Notes: a model not told the origin generated them from the sequence alone. A stretch of 64,000 nucleotides of DNA from Rhizobium sp. 18055 (GCF_902706285.1 NZ_CACSKD010000001.1:496001-560000); one strand, 5' to 3'. Shown: positions 27,908 to 37,934, counted from the first letter of the stretch. A program made the numbers and translations.

Positions 27908-28797
27908 TGGGTCTTCTCCTTGTCCATCTTCATTCCGTTGAAAAACTCCATCAACGCTGCCTGATCCTCGCCGCCAAGCCCGGCTGCAGTCAGCAGGCGG
28001 TGCACTTCGGCGCAGACAGCCGTCAGCGGCATCGGCGTATTGGTCCGCCGCGCCAGGTCCTGGGCGCCGTTCAGATCCTTGACCATGTTGTCGATACGCC
28101 CTGTGCGCCGATAATCCTTCGCCACGAAACGCGGCATGTATTCCTGCAGGATGGCGCTGTCGGCCCGTCCGCCCTTCAGTGCCTGCGGGATCCTGGCAGC
28201 GTCGACACCGGCATCCATGGCCAGTTGGGTCGCTTCGGCGACCGCCAGGAAATTCAACCCGCACAGGACCTGATTGATCAGCTTGGTGGTCTGGCCGGCG
28301 CCGGAGCCGCCCATGTGGGTGCAGTTGCTGGCGAGATGCTTCAGCACGTTCTGGGCCCTTGCCACATCCGCATCGCTGCCACCCAGCATCAGGGTCAGTT
28401 CGCCGGTCAGCGCCTTTGGTGCACCGCCCGACAAGGGACTATCGACCCAGCCAAGCCCGCGATTGGCCGCTTCGGCAGCCAGCGCCTTGGTGGCATCAGG
28501 ATCGATCGACGACATGTCGATGATCAGCGTGCCGGGACGCGCGCCCTCGGCGACGCCGGCCTGACCGAACACGGCGGCCCGGACGGTGGCAGGCGAATTC
28601 AAGCTGCAGACCACATAATCTGCATTGGCCGCAGCCTCTGCTGCACTGCCGGCAACATCAGCCCCCTGCCCTGCCAGCGCTGCCATCTTTTCCTGGTCCG
28701 GATCGAAGACCGTCAGCTTGTTCCCGGTGTTGAGCAGCCTCGTTCCGATGGCGCCACCCATGGCGCCAACACCGATCAACGCAATATGATTGCTCAT
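27904..28797 (-). CDS. 3-hydroxyisobutyrate / tartronate-semialdehyde-type NAD(P) dehydrogenase
   Basis: A 297-residue beta-hydroxyacid dehydrogenase. The Rossmann motif is IGVGAMGGAIG at the start, the substrate-binding block DSPLSGGAPKALTGEL follows near residue 120, and the catalytic lysine is in GQTTKLINQVL. The start is the ATG at 28797, giving a normal family length; the open frame continues upstream into the SDR gene. It follows a gluconate-5-dehydrogenase-like gene by 34 bases, so a sugar-acid pathway with a hydroxyacid-semialdehyde step is likely. The exact substrate cannot be read. Confidence 0.88.
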   Translation of the reverse strand: MSNHIALIGVGAMGGAIGTRLLNTGNKLTVFDPDQEKMAALAGQGADVAGSAAEAAANADYVVCSLNSPATVRAAVFGQAGVAEGARPGTLIIDMSSIDPDATKALAAEAANRGLGWVDSPLSGGAPKALTGELTLMLGGSDADVARAQNVLKHLASNCTHMGGSGAGQTTKLINQVLCGLNFLAVAEATQLAMDAGVDAARIPQALKGGRADSAILQEYMPRFVAKDYRRTGRIDNMVKDLNGAQDLARRTNTPMPLTAVCAEVHRLLTAAGLGGEDQAALMEFFNGMKMDKEKTQ

Positions 28798-28831
28798 GTG
28801 TGCTTCTCTTTTGTCAGATCGATCCCGGACA

Positions 28832-29587
28832 TCAAAGCGACGCGGTAATGCCGCCATCGACATAAAGGACGTGGCCGTTGACGAAGGCGGAGGCATCGGA
28901 TGCCAGGAAGATGCAGGCTCCGACCAGTTCCTCGACCTTGCCCCAGCGGCCAGCGGGCGTGCGCTTGGCAAGCCAGGCGGAAAACTCCGGGTCGGCAACC
29001 AGTGCGGCATTCAGCGGCGTCTCGAAATAGCCGGGCGCAATGGCATTGCATTGCAGGCCGTATTTCGCCCAGTCGGTCGCCATGCCCTTGGTCAGGTTGC
29101 CGACGGCGCCCTTGGTTGCGGTATAGGGTGCGATGCCGGGTCGGGCGAGTGCGGTCTGGACACTGGCGATATTGATGATCTTGCCGTGGCCGCGAGCGAT
29201 CATGTGACGGGCCGCAGCCTGTCCGACATTGAACACGGAAGCTATGTTGGTCTGCAGCAAGCGCTGGAAGGCATCCGGCTCGAAATCCTCCAGTGGTCCT
29301 CGATGCTGCATCCCGGCGTTGTTGACGACAATGTCGATCGCCCCGACTTCGGCTTCAAAACCATCGATCGCTGCGCGCACGGCAGCGTGATCCGTAACGT
29401 CGAAGGCAAGCGTACGGGCCTTGCCGAGTTCGGCAACCGCACCCGCCAGTTTCGCCTCGTCCCGGCCATTCAGCACAACCTCAGCACCGGCCGCGGCCAG
29501 GCCGCGTGCCAGCGCAAGCCCGATGCCCTGCGACGAGCCGGTGACGAGGGCGCGGCGCCCCTTCAGGTCGAAGATTTCTAAACTCAT
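28832..29587 (-). CDS. SDR oxidoreductase, gluconate 5-dehydrogenase-like
   Basis: A 251-residue classical short-chain dehydrogenase. The cofactor motif is TGSSQGIGLALA, the NNAG motif is VVNNAGMQ, the catalytic tetrad is in NIASVQTALARPGIAPYTATKGA, and the C-terminus shows LYVDGGITA. The opening MSLEIFDLKGRRALVTG resembles gluconate 5-dehydrogenase (IdnO), which interconverts D-gluconate and 5-keto-D-gluconate. A GntR/IdnR-like palindrome lies 42 bases upstream of the start. First gene of a three-gene leftward operon. Confidence 0.85.
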   Translation of the reverse strand: MSLEIFDLKGRRALVTGSSQGIGLALARGLAAAGAEVVLNGRDEAKLAGAVAELGKARTLAFDVTDHAAVRAAIDGFEAEVGAIDIVVNNAGMQHRGPLEDFEPDAFQRLLQTNIASVFNVGQAAARHMIARGHGKIINIASVQTALARPGIAPYTATKGAVGNLTKGMATDWAKYGLQCNAIAPGYFETPLNAALVADPEFSAWLAKRTPAGRWGKVEELVGACIFLASDASAFVNGHVLYVDGGITASL

Positions 29588-29628
29588 TTTTTCTCTGCCT
29601 CATCGACAAACGCATCCTGGGATGCACA

Positions 29629-29644
29629 ATGTTAACGATAACAT
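29629..29644. promoter_or_regulatory. GntR/IdnR-like (LacI-family) palindromic operator
   Basis: ATGTTAACGATAACAT has perfect 6-base arms ATGTTA/TAACAT around ACGA. It closely follows the E. coli GntR/IdnR consensus ATGTTA(N4)TAACAT used in gluconate and idonate control. It lies 42 bases upstream of the gluconate-5-dehydrogenase-like start at 29587, in promoter position. No LacI-family regulator is encoded in the window. Confidence 0.75.
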
Positions 29645-30073
29645 TCATGATCCCTGCAGAGCTGTCAAGACAAGAGAACAGCCGAGTGCGGCGCCACGGA
29701 CTGTGCATGCAGACTACCTGCCGAAGCTCGATCGGCATGGTCAAAGCATTTGAAAGAACCGTCATTTGCCGGGCTTTGCCGTACAGCAACAGCAGGAGCC
29801 CCGATAAAATCCATTGTCGCCCGCCTTTTCACGAAGACGTTTGCCACGCCGCCCTTTACACGGTTCGGATATGCCATCATCAGCAGGACAAAGATCCGCG
29901 CGCTGGCTCCTTGTCCGGCAGACGATCCCGCGGGGCTCTTTGCTGATGGATGCATTCCATAAGATGGGCAATTCAATTTTTCCGATGGGCCAGTTGGATC
30001 GAACGCGGGTATACAACAAGACAAGTCACTCCCATGATCGGGCGACATTCAAAGATGCCCGAAGGAAATGTGA
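29645..30073. other. Intergenic region upstream of ubiD-like operon
   Basis: About 430 bases with no convincing gene. Open frames on both strands have no recognisable protein. It should hold the rightward promoter for the large operon starting at 30074; a GTATAC-centred sequence at about 30009 is the only motif that stands out. Confidence 0.4.
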
Positions 30074-31504
30074 GTGACATCCGACGTTCTCCCGATGACC
30101 GGCCATGCAGCAAATCAATCCGCCTCTGTTTCCCAAGGACAGGATCAGTCCTGCCGGAGTATGCTTGCGGCATTGGCGGCGCAGGGAGAGCTTCTTGTCG
30201 TCGATCAGGAAATCGATCCTGTCTTTGACCTGTCTGCCTTGTTGTCGCTGACCCATGAGACCTGTGCTGTGCAGGCAAACAGGATCAAGGGTTACGACAT
30301 GCCGGTGTTCGGCAACCTGCTCGCGGATCTCGATCGTATCGCGATGGCCATGAACGTGCCGCGCGAAAATATCCAGTCGGCCCTGCTCGGCTCGATCAAG
30401 ACGCCGATTGCCCCCGTCGTGATCGACAATCCTCCGGTACAGGAAAAGCTGTTCGAAGGTGGCGTGCTGGCCCACCTGCCGGTTCCGACCTTCTTCAGCC
30501 AGGAAACCGGCCCCTATATCAGCGCCGGGCTGATGATTGCCCGCGATCCCGAGACCGGCCTCGGCAACGCATCCTACGCCCGCCTGAAGATCCTCGGACC
30601 GAACGAGGCGCTGATCGGCATTGCGCCGAACCACCACCTGGCGATCATGGCCCGCAAGGCTGCCGACAAGGGCGAAACCCTTCCTTTCGCCGTGGTGCTC
30701 GGGGCACATCCCATTATTCAGCTCGCGGCCTGCCTCTATCTCGGTCTTGGTGACGACGAGATGCATTGCGCCGGCGCGCTGTTCGGCGAACCGGTGCGGA
30801 TGGCACGCTGCCGCACCAGCGATATCCTGGTGCCGGCCGAGGCGGAAATCGTCATCGAAGGACAGATCCATGCCGACAAGACAATCGTCGAGGGTCTCGT
30901 CTCCGAATATCACGGCATGTACGAAAACTATGGAACCGGCGTTCTGGCCACGTTCGATTGCATGACCACCCGCGCCGACGCCATGATGCAGGTGATCCTG
31001 CCGGGCTATCATGCCGAGCACATCTATCTCGGTGCCGTGCCGATTGCCGCGAGCCTCAAGGCACAGCTGGCGCGGGTCATTTTGAATGTCGGCGAAGTCG
31101 CTGTGACGGCTTCGGGTTGCGGCCGTAACAATGTCGTCGTGCAGATCAACAGGCCGCGACCGGGCCAGGCCCGCCGTGCGATGGCGGTCTGCTGGGGTGC
31201 GGTCAGCATCATCAAGAACGTTACGATCGTCGATGCCGACGTCGATCCATGGGACCTCAACGCCGTCGAGCTGGCAAAATCGACCCGCATGCGGGCAGAG
31301 CGCGACATCCTGATCATCAAGGACCTGCCGGCAGATCGGTCGGAGCCCCAGGAAGACGGCTTCATGGTGGCCAAGGTCGGTTATGACGCCACCTGCCGGC
31401 CGAGCGACCGCAAGGAAGGCTACGACAAGGCCGCGCCGCCGGCAGCATCCTACGAGCGCATGCGGGCGCTGCTGGCTGACGCCATGCCGGAGGTTTCATT
31501 TTGA
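30074..31504 (+). CDS. UbiD-family prenyl-FMN-dependent decarboxylase
   Basis: A 476-residue UbiD/Fdc-type enzyme that removes CO2 from an aromatic or alpha,beta-unsaturated acid using prenylated FMN. Family blocks visible are YARLKILGPNEALIGIAPNHH, FAVVLGAHPIIQLAA, the Glu-containing EAEIVIEGQ with VSEYHGMYENYGTG, and the C-terminal IIKDLPADRS. Start is GTG at 30074 with AAGGA 7 bases upstream. The flavin prenyltransferase UbiX is encoded next. Ubiquinone biosynthesis is unlikely as the role, because the genes sit with an importer, amidohydrolases and an ammonia-lyase. Cinnamate- or urocanate-like acids are possible substrates. Confidence 0.9.
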   Translation: MTSDVLPMTGHAANQSASVSQGQDQSCRSMLAALAAQGELLVVDQEIDPVFDLSALLSLTHETCAVQANRIKGYDMPVFGNLLADLDRIAMAMNVPRENIQSALLGSIKTPIAPVVIDNPPVQEKLFEGGVLAHLPVPTFFSQETGPYISAGLMIARDPETGLGNASYARLKILGPNEALIGIAPNHHLAIMARKAADKGETLPFAVVLGAHPIIQLAACLYLGLGDDEMHCAGALFGEPVRMARCRTSDILVPAEAEIVIEGQIHADKTIVEGLVSEYHGMYENYGTGVLATFDCMTTRADAMMQVILPGYHAEHIYLGAVPIAASLKAQLARVILNVGEVAVTASGCGRNNVVVQINRPRPGQARRAMAVCWGAVSIIKNVTIVDADVDPWDLNAVELAKSTRMRAERDILIIKDLPADRSEPQEDGFMVAKVGYDATCRPSDRKEGYDKAAPPAASYERMRALLADAMPEVSF

Positions 31505-31559
31505 TCGCTTCGCCAGCCATCGTTGCGAGCATGTTTGAGCGAATGCACGGAGCGTGCTC

Positions 31560-32135
31560 ATGCGCAGGCTGATCGTCGCCATAACCGGTGCGTCCGGCAC
31601 CTGCTACGGCGTGCGGGCGCTGGAAATGTTGCGCGAAATGGGCGGCTTCGAGACCCATCTGGTGATCTCGCCGGCCGGCCTGCGCACCGCTGCCGAAGAA
31701 GGCATCGGCTATGACGCCGACCAAATCAAGGCACTGGCCGACGTCTGCCATAGCCACAAGGATATCGGCGCGTCGATCGCCTCGGGTTCGTTCAAATCGG
31801 ACGGCATGCTGGTGGCGCCCTGCTCGGTGAAAACGCTGAGCGGCATCGCACATTGCTATAGTAACGACCTGATCACAAGGGCAGCCGATGTCTGCCTGAA
31901 GGAACGCCGCCGCGTCGTGCTGATGGTGCGGGAGACACCATTGCATGCAGGGCACATCGCCCTGATGGACCAGGCCACCCGTAGCGGCGCGATCATCATG
32001 CCGCCGGTGCCGGGCTTCTACACCCAGCCGAAGACCATCGACGATCTCATCAACCAGACCGTCGGGCGTGCACTCGATCTGTTCGATATCGACCATCCGA
32101 GCGTGCGCCGCTGGAAAAAGGGGGAAGCCTCTTAA
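31560..32135 (+). CDS. ubiX: UbiX-family flavin prenyltransferase
   Basis: A 191-residue enzyme that joins dimethylallyl phosphate to FMN, making the cofactor of UbiD. Typical segments are VAITGASGTCYGVRALEML at the start, ASIASGSFKSDGMLVAPCSVKTLSGIAH in two adjoining parts, and RVVLMVRETPLHAGHI. The ATG at 31560 has GGAG 7 bases upstream; a GTG two codons earlier is less likely. It is 55 bases downstream of the UbiD gene. Confidence 0.92.
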   Translation: MRRLIVAITGASGTCYGVRALEMLREMGGFETHLVISPAGLRTAAEEGIGYDADQIKALADVCHSHKDIGASIASGSFKSDGMLVAPCSVKTLSGIAHCYSNDLITRAADVCLKERRRVVLMVRETPLHAGHIALMDQATRSGAIIMPPVPGFYTQPKTIDDLINQTVGRALDLFDIDHPSVRRWKKGEAS

Positions 32136-32236
32136 CGACCGACTGACAGGCGGACGGCGGCTGGGAGGACCGCGGTTCGGAATAACAAGGGGAACGCCGA
32201 CTGCCAAAACGGACAGCGGCAAACTGGAGAAAATCC

Positions 32237-33850
32237 ATGACTGAGACACTTCGCACTGCCACAACCCGCAACACGAATGCCCGCACCAACACCTCCCGCG
32301 CCCTTGCTGTAGCATTTGCCATGCTGTGCGCCTCAACGTCAGGCATCGCCCATGCTGCCGATGAGCAGCCCGTCAAGGGTGGCGAAATCACCATCGTCAA
32401 CGGCTCCGACGTCAAGAGCTGGGACCCGGCAGTCACCAGCGGCACCTTCCCGGGTGGCCCGATGGACATGCTCGACGCCATCTACGGCTTCATCGTCTAT
32501 TCCGACGTCAACGGCAAGATTCAGGGCGGCATGTCCGAGAGCCTGACGAGCGAGGACGCCAAGGTCTGGACACTCAAGCTTCGCCCCGGCGTGAAATTCA
32601 CCGACGGCACCGCCTATGACGCCGACGCCGTCAAGTTCAACTGGGACCGCGCCGCCGACCCGGCAACGCTGGCCCCTGCGCAGGCTTTCGTCTCCTCCTG
32701 GAACAAGGGCATCAAGATCGTCGATCCGCTGACGATCGAGATCACCCTTCCCAAGCCCGACCGCAATTTTGGCGCGACGCTGGCGCAACTCGCACCGTTC
32801 ATCGGCTCGCCGACTGCTCTGAAGGCCGCCGAAAAGAAGACCGACATCAAGCCTGTCGGTGCCGGCGCGTTCCTGCTCGACAACTGGAACCAGGGCGTCT
32901 CGATGACGATGAAGCGCAATCCCGCCTATTGGGACCAGCCGCGCCCCTATCTCGACACACTGAAGTTCGTTGTTATCCCGGAGACCAACAGCCGCATCTC
33001 CACCGTCGTCCAGGGTGGCGCGACGATGATGGCCGGCTACATGTATCAGTTCGGCTCGAATGCCACGGCCGAAGGCGTCACCACCCACGAAATCCCGCTT
33101 TCCGGCCTCTACCGCGCCTACTTCAACCAGGCGAAGGGTACCTTTACCGACAAGCGCGCCCGTGAAGCCTTCTACGAAGCGCTGCAGCGTCCGCGCCTGA
33201 TGAAGGCCTACACGCAGATCGACGGCTATGTCATGCCGACGAACTATTTCACGGCTGACTCCCCCTACTACGACGCAACCTACAAGCTGCCGGAATACAA
33301 TCCCGAGCACGCCCAAGAGCTGTTCAACGCGCTCGCCAAGGACGGCAAGCCGTTCGACATCAAGATCGTCACCTATTCCAACTCCGACCTGAAGCGTCTC
33401 GGCTCCTACCTGCAGCAGGCGCTTGGCGCCTATGAGAACGTCTCGGTCAAGCTGGAGCTCGTCGATCAGGCGATGCTGACCCCGACCTGCAAGGCGCAGG
33501 GCAATTTCGACCTTTGCGTCGATGGCGGCGTGCTGGTGGCAAACGGTGCCGAACCGATCATCACCAACCTTCTGGGCTCCAAGGGCAACGACAACTGGGG
33601 CAAGTACAACAGCCCCGAGATGGACAAGGCACTCGCTGCCGCCAACGCCACGATGGACCCCAAGGCAGTAAAGGCTGCCTACGCCGACGTCCAGAAGCTG
33701 GTGGTCGACGACCTGCCGCTCTACATCTTCGGCTCGGAAGCGCGTAACCTGCTGATCCGCAACAACACCGGCGGCATCGTGCCCTCGAATGGCGGCATCC
33801 TGCAGAAGCAGTTCCTGTTCGTCTGCAAGGACGCCTGCACGACGAAGTAA
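32237..33850 (+). CDS. Peptide-type ABC substrate-binding protein
   Basis: A 537-residue family 5 solute-binding protein with a Sec signal peptide; the hydrophobic part is ALAVAFAMLCASTSGIAHA and cleavage is expected before ADEQPV. Family marks are WTLKLRPGVKFTDGTAYDAD and DVQKLVVDDLPLYIF near the C-terminus. It is the binding subunit of the importer completed by genes at 35022-38958, with a PEP-mutase-like gene inserted between. The ligand is unknown; the enzymes of the operon suggest a cyclic ureide or carbamoyl amino acid. Confidence 0.92.
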   Translation: MTETLRTATTRNTNARTNTSRALAVAFAMLCASTSGIAHAADEQPVKGGEITIVNGSDVKSWDPAVTSGTFPGGPMDMLDAIYGFIVYSDVNGKIQGGMSESLTSEDAKVWTLKLRPGVKFTDGTAYDADAVKFNWDRAADPATLAPAQAFVSSWNKGIKIVDPLTIEITLPKPDRNFGATLAQLAPFIGSPTALKAAEKKTDIKPVGAGAFLLDNWNQGVSMTMKRNPAYWDQPRPYLDTLKFVVIPETNSRISTVVQGGATMMAGYMYQFGSNATAEGVTTHEIPLSGLYRAYFNQAKGTFTDKRAREAFYEALQRPRLMKAYTQIDGYVMPTNYFTADSPYYDATYKLPEYNPEHAQELFNALAKDGKPFDIKIVTYSNSDLKRLGSYLQQALGAYENVSVKLELVDQAMLTPTCKAQGNFDLCVDGGVLVANGAEPIITNLLGSKGNDNWGKYNSPEMDKALAAANATMDPKAVKAAYADVQKLVVDDLPLYIFGSEARNLLIRNNTGGIVPSNGGILQKQFLFVCKDACTTK

Positions 33851-33981
33851 TGCGTCAAGCGAGGTCCTGGCCCCGCCGGTCGGGACCTCCAACGATCCGC
33901 CGTGCCGGTTGCCGGCGACAAGAGATCCGTTGCGACCGAAGCCCGGTCGCCGCGACAACCCCACTGCGAAGGTAACTTTCG

Positions 33982-34914
33982 ATGTTTGATAAACGGCCCA
34001 GGACCACATTCCGCGAACTCATGTCGGCCGGACAGGTGTTCACACCCTGCGTCTGGGACTGCTACTCCGCCAAGGCGGCCGAGATGGCCGGCTTCAAGGC
34101 GATCCTGCTTTCCGGCGCCTCGCTCGGCTTCAGCATGTCCGGCGTTCCCGACATGGGCCTGCACAACCAGGAAGAACTGGTATGGGCGACCGATCGCATT
34201 TCCGATTATTCGCCACTGCCGCTGATCATCGATGCCGATGATTGCTTCGGCGACGTGGCACAGGCCTATCGCACCTGCCGCCGTCTGGCCAAGGCCGGCG
34301 CCGCTGCCATCCTGCTTGAAGACACGCCGAACGAGCGCGGCTATGCCCGCTTCGGCCGCGCCATGGAAGCGGCAACGCTGGCCGGCAAGCTCGACGGCAA
34401 TATCGACCATCCTGTCATCTCCAAGGAGCTGTGGCTCGCCAAGATCAAGGCCGCGCTCGACGCCTGCGAGGGCACGGATTGCGTGGTCATCGCCCGCACC
34501 GAATCGAAACTGGAACTGGGCCTCGACGACGCGATCGACCGCTGCATCCGCGCTGCTGAACTCGGCTGCGAGATGACCTATGTCCACGGTCTTCGCACGC
34601 TTGAGGAATGCCAGAAGGTTGCCAAGGTACTGCCGGGCTGGAAGATGTTCGGCGACGTCGCCACCCAGGACGGCAAGGCCTTCGTCGAACTGGAAGACAT
34701 CGCAGCACTCGGCTTCAACCTTGTCACCATGCACTACCTCGAGAAGGGTTCGATGTGGGGCATGATGGATTACGGTCATCGCGTCTTCAAGGAACAGAGC
34801 ACCCGCTATTCCGACGAGCATACGATGGGCGGCCTCAGCAAGGCGGATCAGCGCGAGCTCCTGGAGCGCGACATCGGCTGGATGGCAGCAGAAGACGAAT
34901 GGAAGAAGATCTGA
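33982..34914 (+). CDS. Isocitrate lyase/PEP mutase-superfamily enzyme
   Basis: A 310-residue TIM-barrel enzyme of the PEP mutase/oxaloacetate decarboxylase/methylisocitrate lyase group. Seen are LLSGASLGFSMSGVPDMG, the metal-site segment LIIDADDCFGD and ILLEDTPNERG, then VVIARTES. The KKCGH lid of true isocitrate and methylisocitrate lyases is absent, which favours a C-C cleaving or decarboxylating enzyme for a 2-oxo or hydroxy acid. It sits between the binding protein and first permease gene of one importer. Superfamily is firm, reaction unknown. Confidence 0.85.
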   Translation: MFDKRPRTTFRELMSAGQVFTPCVWDCYSAKAAEMAGFKAILLSGASLGFSMSGVPDMGLHNQEELVWATDRISDYSPLPLIIDADDCFGDVAQAYRTCRRLAKAGAAAILLEDTPNERGYARFGRAMEAATLAGKLDGNIDHPVISKELWLAKIKAALDACEGTDCVVIARTESKLELGLDDAIDRCIRAAELGCEMTYVHGLRTLEECQKVAKVLPGWKMFGDVATQDGKAFVELEDIAALGFNLVTMHYLEKGSMWGMMDYGHRVFKEQSTRYSDEHTMGGLSKADQRELLERDIGWMAAEDEWKKI

Positions 34915-35021
34915 AACTGACTGGCTCGCATCGATGAAGATGCAGGCCATGAAGGCGTCGGCGACAGTCGCCGGCGCCGTACGGTCCGACAACTCGAACC
35001 GCAGAAGGAGTTAGGCGCTTG

Positions 35022-35981
35022 ATGACCGGGTTGAAGCCCTATGCAAGGGCGATATCGACACGGATCCTGGCCGGGATCCCTGTATTCATTCTTGTCACTT
35101 TCGGCGCCACGGCTCTTTCCAGCATGGCGCCGGGGTCGGCCGCACAGCTGATCCTGGGCGACAATGCGACGGCTGAGCAGGTTGCAGCGCTCAACAGCGC
35201 CTATGGCTACGATCTTCCACTTTGGGAGCGCTACCTGAAATGGCTGGGAAACCTGTTGCAGGGTGACCTCGGGCAGACGCTGTTCAGCCAGCAACCTGTG
35301 GTCCAGGTCGTATTCGACCGTGCCGCCGTCACCTTCGAGATCGCTTTTCTGGCCATGTTCTTTTCGCTGATCGGCATTCCAATCGCCATGTATACAGCGA
35401 GCCACTCGGGAAAGCTCGCCGACCGAATTCTGCGCTCCATCTCCTCGGTCCTGCTCGCCGTGCCGACCTTCGTCATCGTCGTGCTTTTGTCCTACGTTTT
35501 CGCGATCGTCCTGCGCTGGCTCCCGGCCACCGGCTGGGCAAACTTCAGCGACGATCCACTCGCCAATCTCTGGTACGTGGCGCTGCCGGTCCTCTGTCTC
35601 AGCCTGCACCAGATCGCCTATCTCTACCGCGTCGCCCGCAACGAGATGATCACCACGCTGCAGGAAGACTTTGTCCAGGTTGCCCGTGCCCGCGGCCTGT
35701 CCCTGAGCTACATCATGCTGCGCCATGTGCTGCGCCCGGCAATGCCGCAGATCCTGACCGTCATGGGCCTGTCGCTGACCTATATGCTGGCCGGTTCCTT
35801 CGTCGTCGAAAGCTACTTCGCCGTGCCTGGCATCGGCTGGACCGTGCTGACCGCCGTCAAGAGCCACGATATCCCGCTCGTCCAGGCGATCCTGTCACTC
35901 ACCGTCGTCATCTTCGTCATCGTGTTCATGCTCGTCGATATCGGTTACGCCATCATCGATCCGAGGGTCACCGTATCATGA
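35022..35981 (+). CDS. Peptide-type ABC transporter permease (DppB/GsiC type)
   Basis: A 319-residue inner-membrane permease. It opens with ISTRILAGIPVFILVTFGAT, and DppB marks include YGYDLPLWERYLKWLG, the EAA loop EDFVQVARARGLSLSYIML and the C-terminal FVVESYFAVPGIGW. ATG at 35022 is used. Its stop overlaps the next start (ATGA). Confidence 0.92.
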   Translation: MTGLKPYARAISTRILAGIPVFILVTFGATALSSMAPGSAAQLILGDNATAEQVAALNSAYGYDLPLWERYLKWLGNLLQGDLGQTLFSQQPVVQVVFDRAAVTFEIAFLAMFFSLIGIPIAMYTASHSGKLADRILRSISSVLLAVPTFVIVVLLSYVFAIVLRWLPATGWANFSDDPLANLWYVALPVLCLSLHQIAYLYRVARNEMITTLQEDFVQVARARGLSLSYIMLRHVLRPAMPQILTVMGLSLTYMLAGSFVVESYFAVPGIGWTVLTAVKSHDIPLVQAILSLTVVIFVIVFMLVDIGYAIIDPRVTVS

Positions 35982-36889
35982 ATGCCACGCCCCAATCCCC
36001 CGCAGCCGGAACAGCCACGCTGGCCAGTATTGCCCGCGCCGCGATGCCCGCCACCAGCCGCCTGCGGCTGCCCGGCGGCACCGTGTTCGAAATGCTTGCC
36101 GCAGCGTTCCTGGTCTTTCTCGTGCTGATCGCGCTGTTCGTCGATTTCATCCCCGGTCTCGTCAGCCCGAAGTTCCCCTATGGCGACTTCTCGCAGCTTC
36201 CTGACCTGACGGTCAACGGACTGCTCGGAACAGACGATATCGGCCGCAGCATCCTGTCGCGCGTGCTTTACGGCGCCCGTGCATCGCTGATGATCGTTGG
36301 CGTCGCCACCTGTCTTTCGGTGTCTGTCGGGCTGCTGCTCGGCATGCTGGCCGGATACTACCGCGGCATGATCGAGCGCATGGTCGATCTCTACGCCAAC
36401 ACGATGTCGGCGCTGCCTTCGGTGCTGGTGGTGCTTGCCTTCGTCACGGCAACAGGCACGTCCGTCGGCGCCATCATCCTGATCCTTGGCATTCTCGACA
36501 TCGGCACTTATGCGCGTGTGGCGAAAGCAGGGGTGATCTCGCAGAACAACCGGGACTATGTTCTCGCCGCCCGTGCCATGGGCGCCACCGACGCCCGCAT
36601 CATGCTGCAGGAAATCATGCCGAACCTGGTCCCGGCGCTGACCGCGGTAATGCCGACGCTGATGGCCGGCCTCATCATTACCGAGGGCTCGCTGAGCTTC
36701 CTTGGCTACGGCATTCCAGCACCGGCTCCAAGCTGGGGCGGGATGATCGCCAGTTCGACGGACCTGCTCAGCCGTTTCCCGGTGCTGATCGTTGGCCCGA
36801 CGATGGCCATCGTCCTCACCGTCTATGCCCTCAACACCGTCGGCGACTACCTCGCCCAACGCCTCAACAGCCGCGAGCGGGGGGATTGA
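35978..36889 (+). CDS. Peptide-type ABC transporter permease (DppC/GsiD type)
   Basis: A 303-residue inner-membrane permease with the DppC signature LLGTDDIGRSILSRVLYGAR, the EAA loop RDYVLAARAMGATDARIML and SLSFLGYGIPAPAPSWGGM. A Pro/Ala-rich cytoplasmic N-terminus precedes the first helix. Start overlaps the upstream stop as ATGA; the next ATPase gene starts one base after its stop. Confidence 0.92.
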   Translation: MNATPQSPAAGTATLASIARAAMPATSRLRLPGGTVFEMLAAAFLVFLVLIALFVDFIPGLVSPKFPYGDFSQLPDLTVNGLLGTDDIGRSILSRVLYGARASLMIVGVATCLSVSVGLLLGMLAGYYRGMIERMVDLYANTMSALPSVLVVLAFVTATGTSVGAIILILGILDIGTYARVAKAGVISQNNRDYVLAARAMGATDARIMLQEIMPNLVPALTAVMPTLMAGLIITEGSLSFLGYGIPAPAPSWGGMIASSTDLLSRFPVLIVGPTMAIVLTVYALNTVGDYLAQRLNSRERGD

Positions 36890-36890
36890 G

Positions 36891-37934
36891 ATGACTGAAC
36901 AACAAGACCAACCTATCCTCGCCTGCCGCGACATGTCCTGCCTGATCAAGGCGCGCCCGCAGCCGCTCAAAGTGCTGCAACATATAGACTTTTCAGTCCG
37001 TCGGCGCACGGCGCTCGGGATTGTCGGCGAGTCCGGCGCCGGCAAATCGATGCTGATCAAGTCGATCATGGGCATTGCTCCCGGCAGCGTTCACGTCGAG
37101 GGGCACATCACCGTCGATGGCGAGGATCTGTCGGCGATGAAACCGCGCGACAGAGCGCGCTTCATCGGCCGCAAGGTCGGCATCGTGTTCCAGAACCCGA
37201 TGACCTCCCTCAATCCCTATGTGCCGGTCGGCCGCCAGATCACCGAGGCATGCCGGCAACATCTTGGCCTGTCTGGCGATGCAGCGCGCCAGCGGGCGAT
37301 CGATCTGCTGACCGTCGTCGGCATTGCCGACCCCGAAGACTGCTACGATTACTACCCGCACCATTTTTCCGGCGGCATGAAGCAGCGCATCATGATCGCC
37401 GCCGGCCTGATCTGCCAACCCGACCTGCTGATCGCCGACGAGGCGACAACAGCGCTCGACGTGACGGTGCAGAAGGAAGTTCTCGATCTCCTGCAGACCA
37501 TCCAGCAGGAACGTCAGATGTCGATGATCCTGGTGTCGCACAATCTCGGCGTCGTCGCCGGCCGTACCGACGAGATCCTTGTCCTTTACGGTGGTCACAT
37601 CGTCGAGTACGGCCCGACGTCGGACGTGTTCCGCAATCCGCGCCACCGCTACACCGAGGCCTTGCTGTCGGCGATGCCGCAGATGGACCAGCCCGCACAC
37701 ACGCGGCTCCGGACCATTCCTGGACAACCGCCGAGCCTCGTCAACCAGCCGCCTGGATGTCCCTTCGCGCCGCGTTGCAGCGCTGCTGAAGGACCATGCC
37801 ATGTTTCCATGCCGGAGATGAAAAGCGGCGTGGACAATCGCCATCGCTTCGCATGCCATTTCCCGCTGGAGCAGACCGCCAGCCCCGCAATTCGCCAGGA
37901 CATCATCACAGAAGGCGGGCTTGCTCATGGTTGA
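36891..37934 (+). CDS. Peptide-type ABC transporter ATP-binding protein (DppD/GsiA-N type)
   Basis: A 347-residue ATPase. Walker A is [10 protein letters not shown]-loop [12 protein letters not shown], signature [11 protein letters not shown] and Walker [14 protein letters not shown]. The C-terminal oligopeptide domain is present with the Cys-containing [17 protein letters not shown] segment. The start is the ATG at 36891. Its stop overlaps the start of the partner ATPase gene. Confidence 0.92.
   Translation: MTEQQDQPILACRDMSCLIKARPQPLKVLQHIDFSVRRRTALGIVGESGAGKSMLIKSIMGIAPGSVHVEGHITVDGEDLSAMKPRDRARFIGRKVGIVFQNPMTSLNPYVPVGRQITEACRQHLGLSGDAARQRAIDLLTVVGIADPEDCYDYYPHHFSGGMKQRIMIAAGLICQPDLLIADEATTALDVTVQKEVLDLLQTIQQERQMSMILVSHNLGVVAGRTDEILVLYGGHIVEYGPTSDVFRNPRHRYTEALLSAMPQMDQPAHTRLRTIPGQPPSLVNQPPGCPFAPRCSAAEGPCHVSMPEMKSGVDNRHRFACHFPLEQTASPAIRQDIITEGGLAHG

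Noticed and set aside
29750..29962. 70-codon plus-strand frame in the region before ubiD
   Set aside because: No recognisable protein, non-ATG start and no ribosome-binding site.
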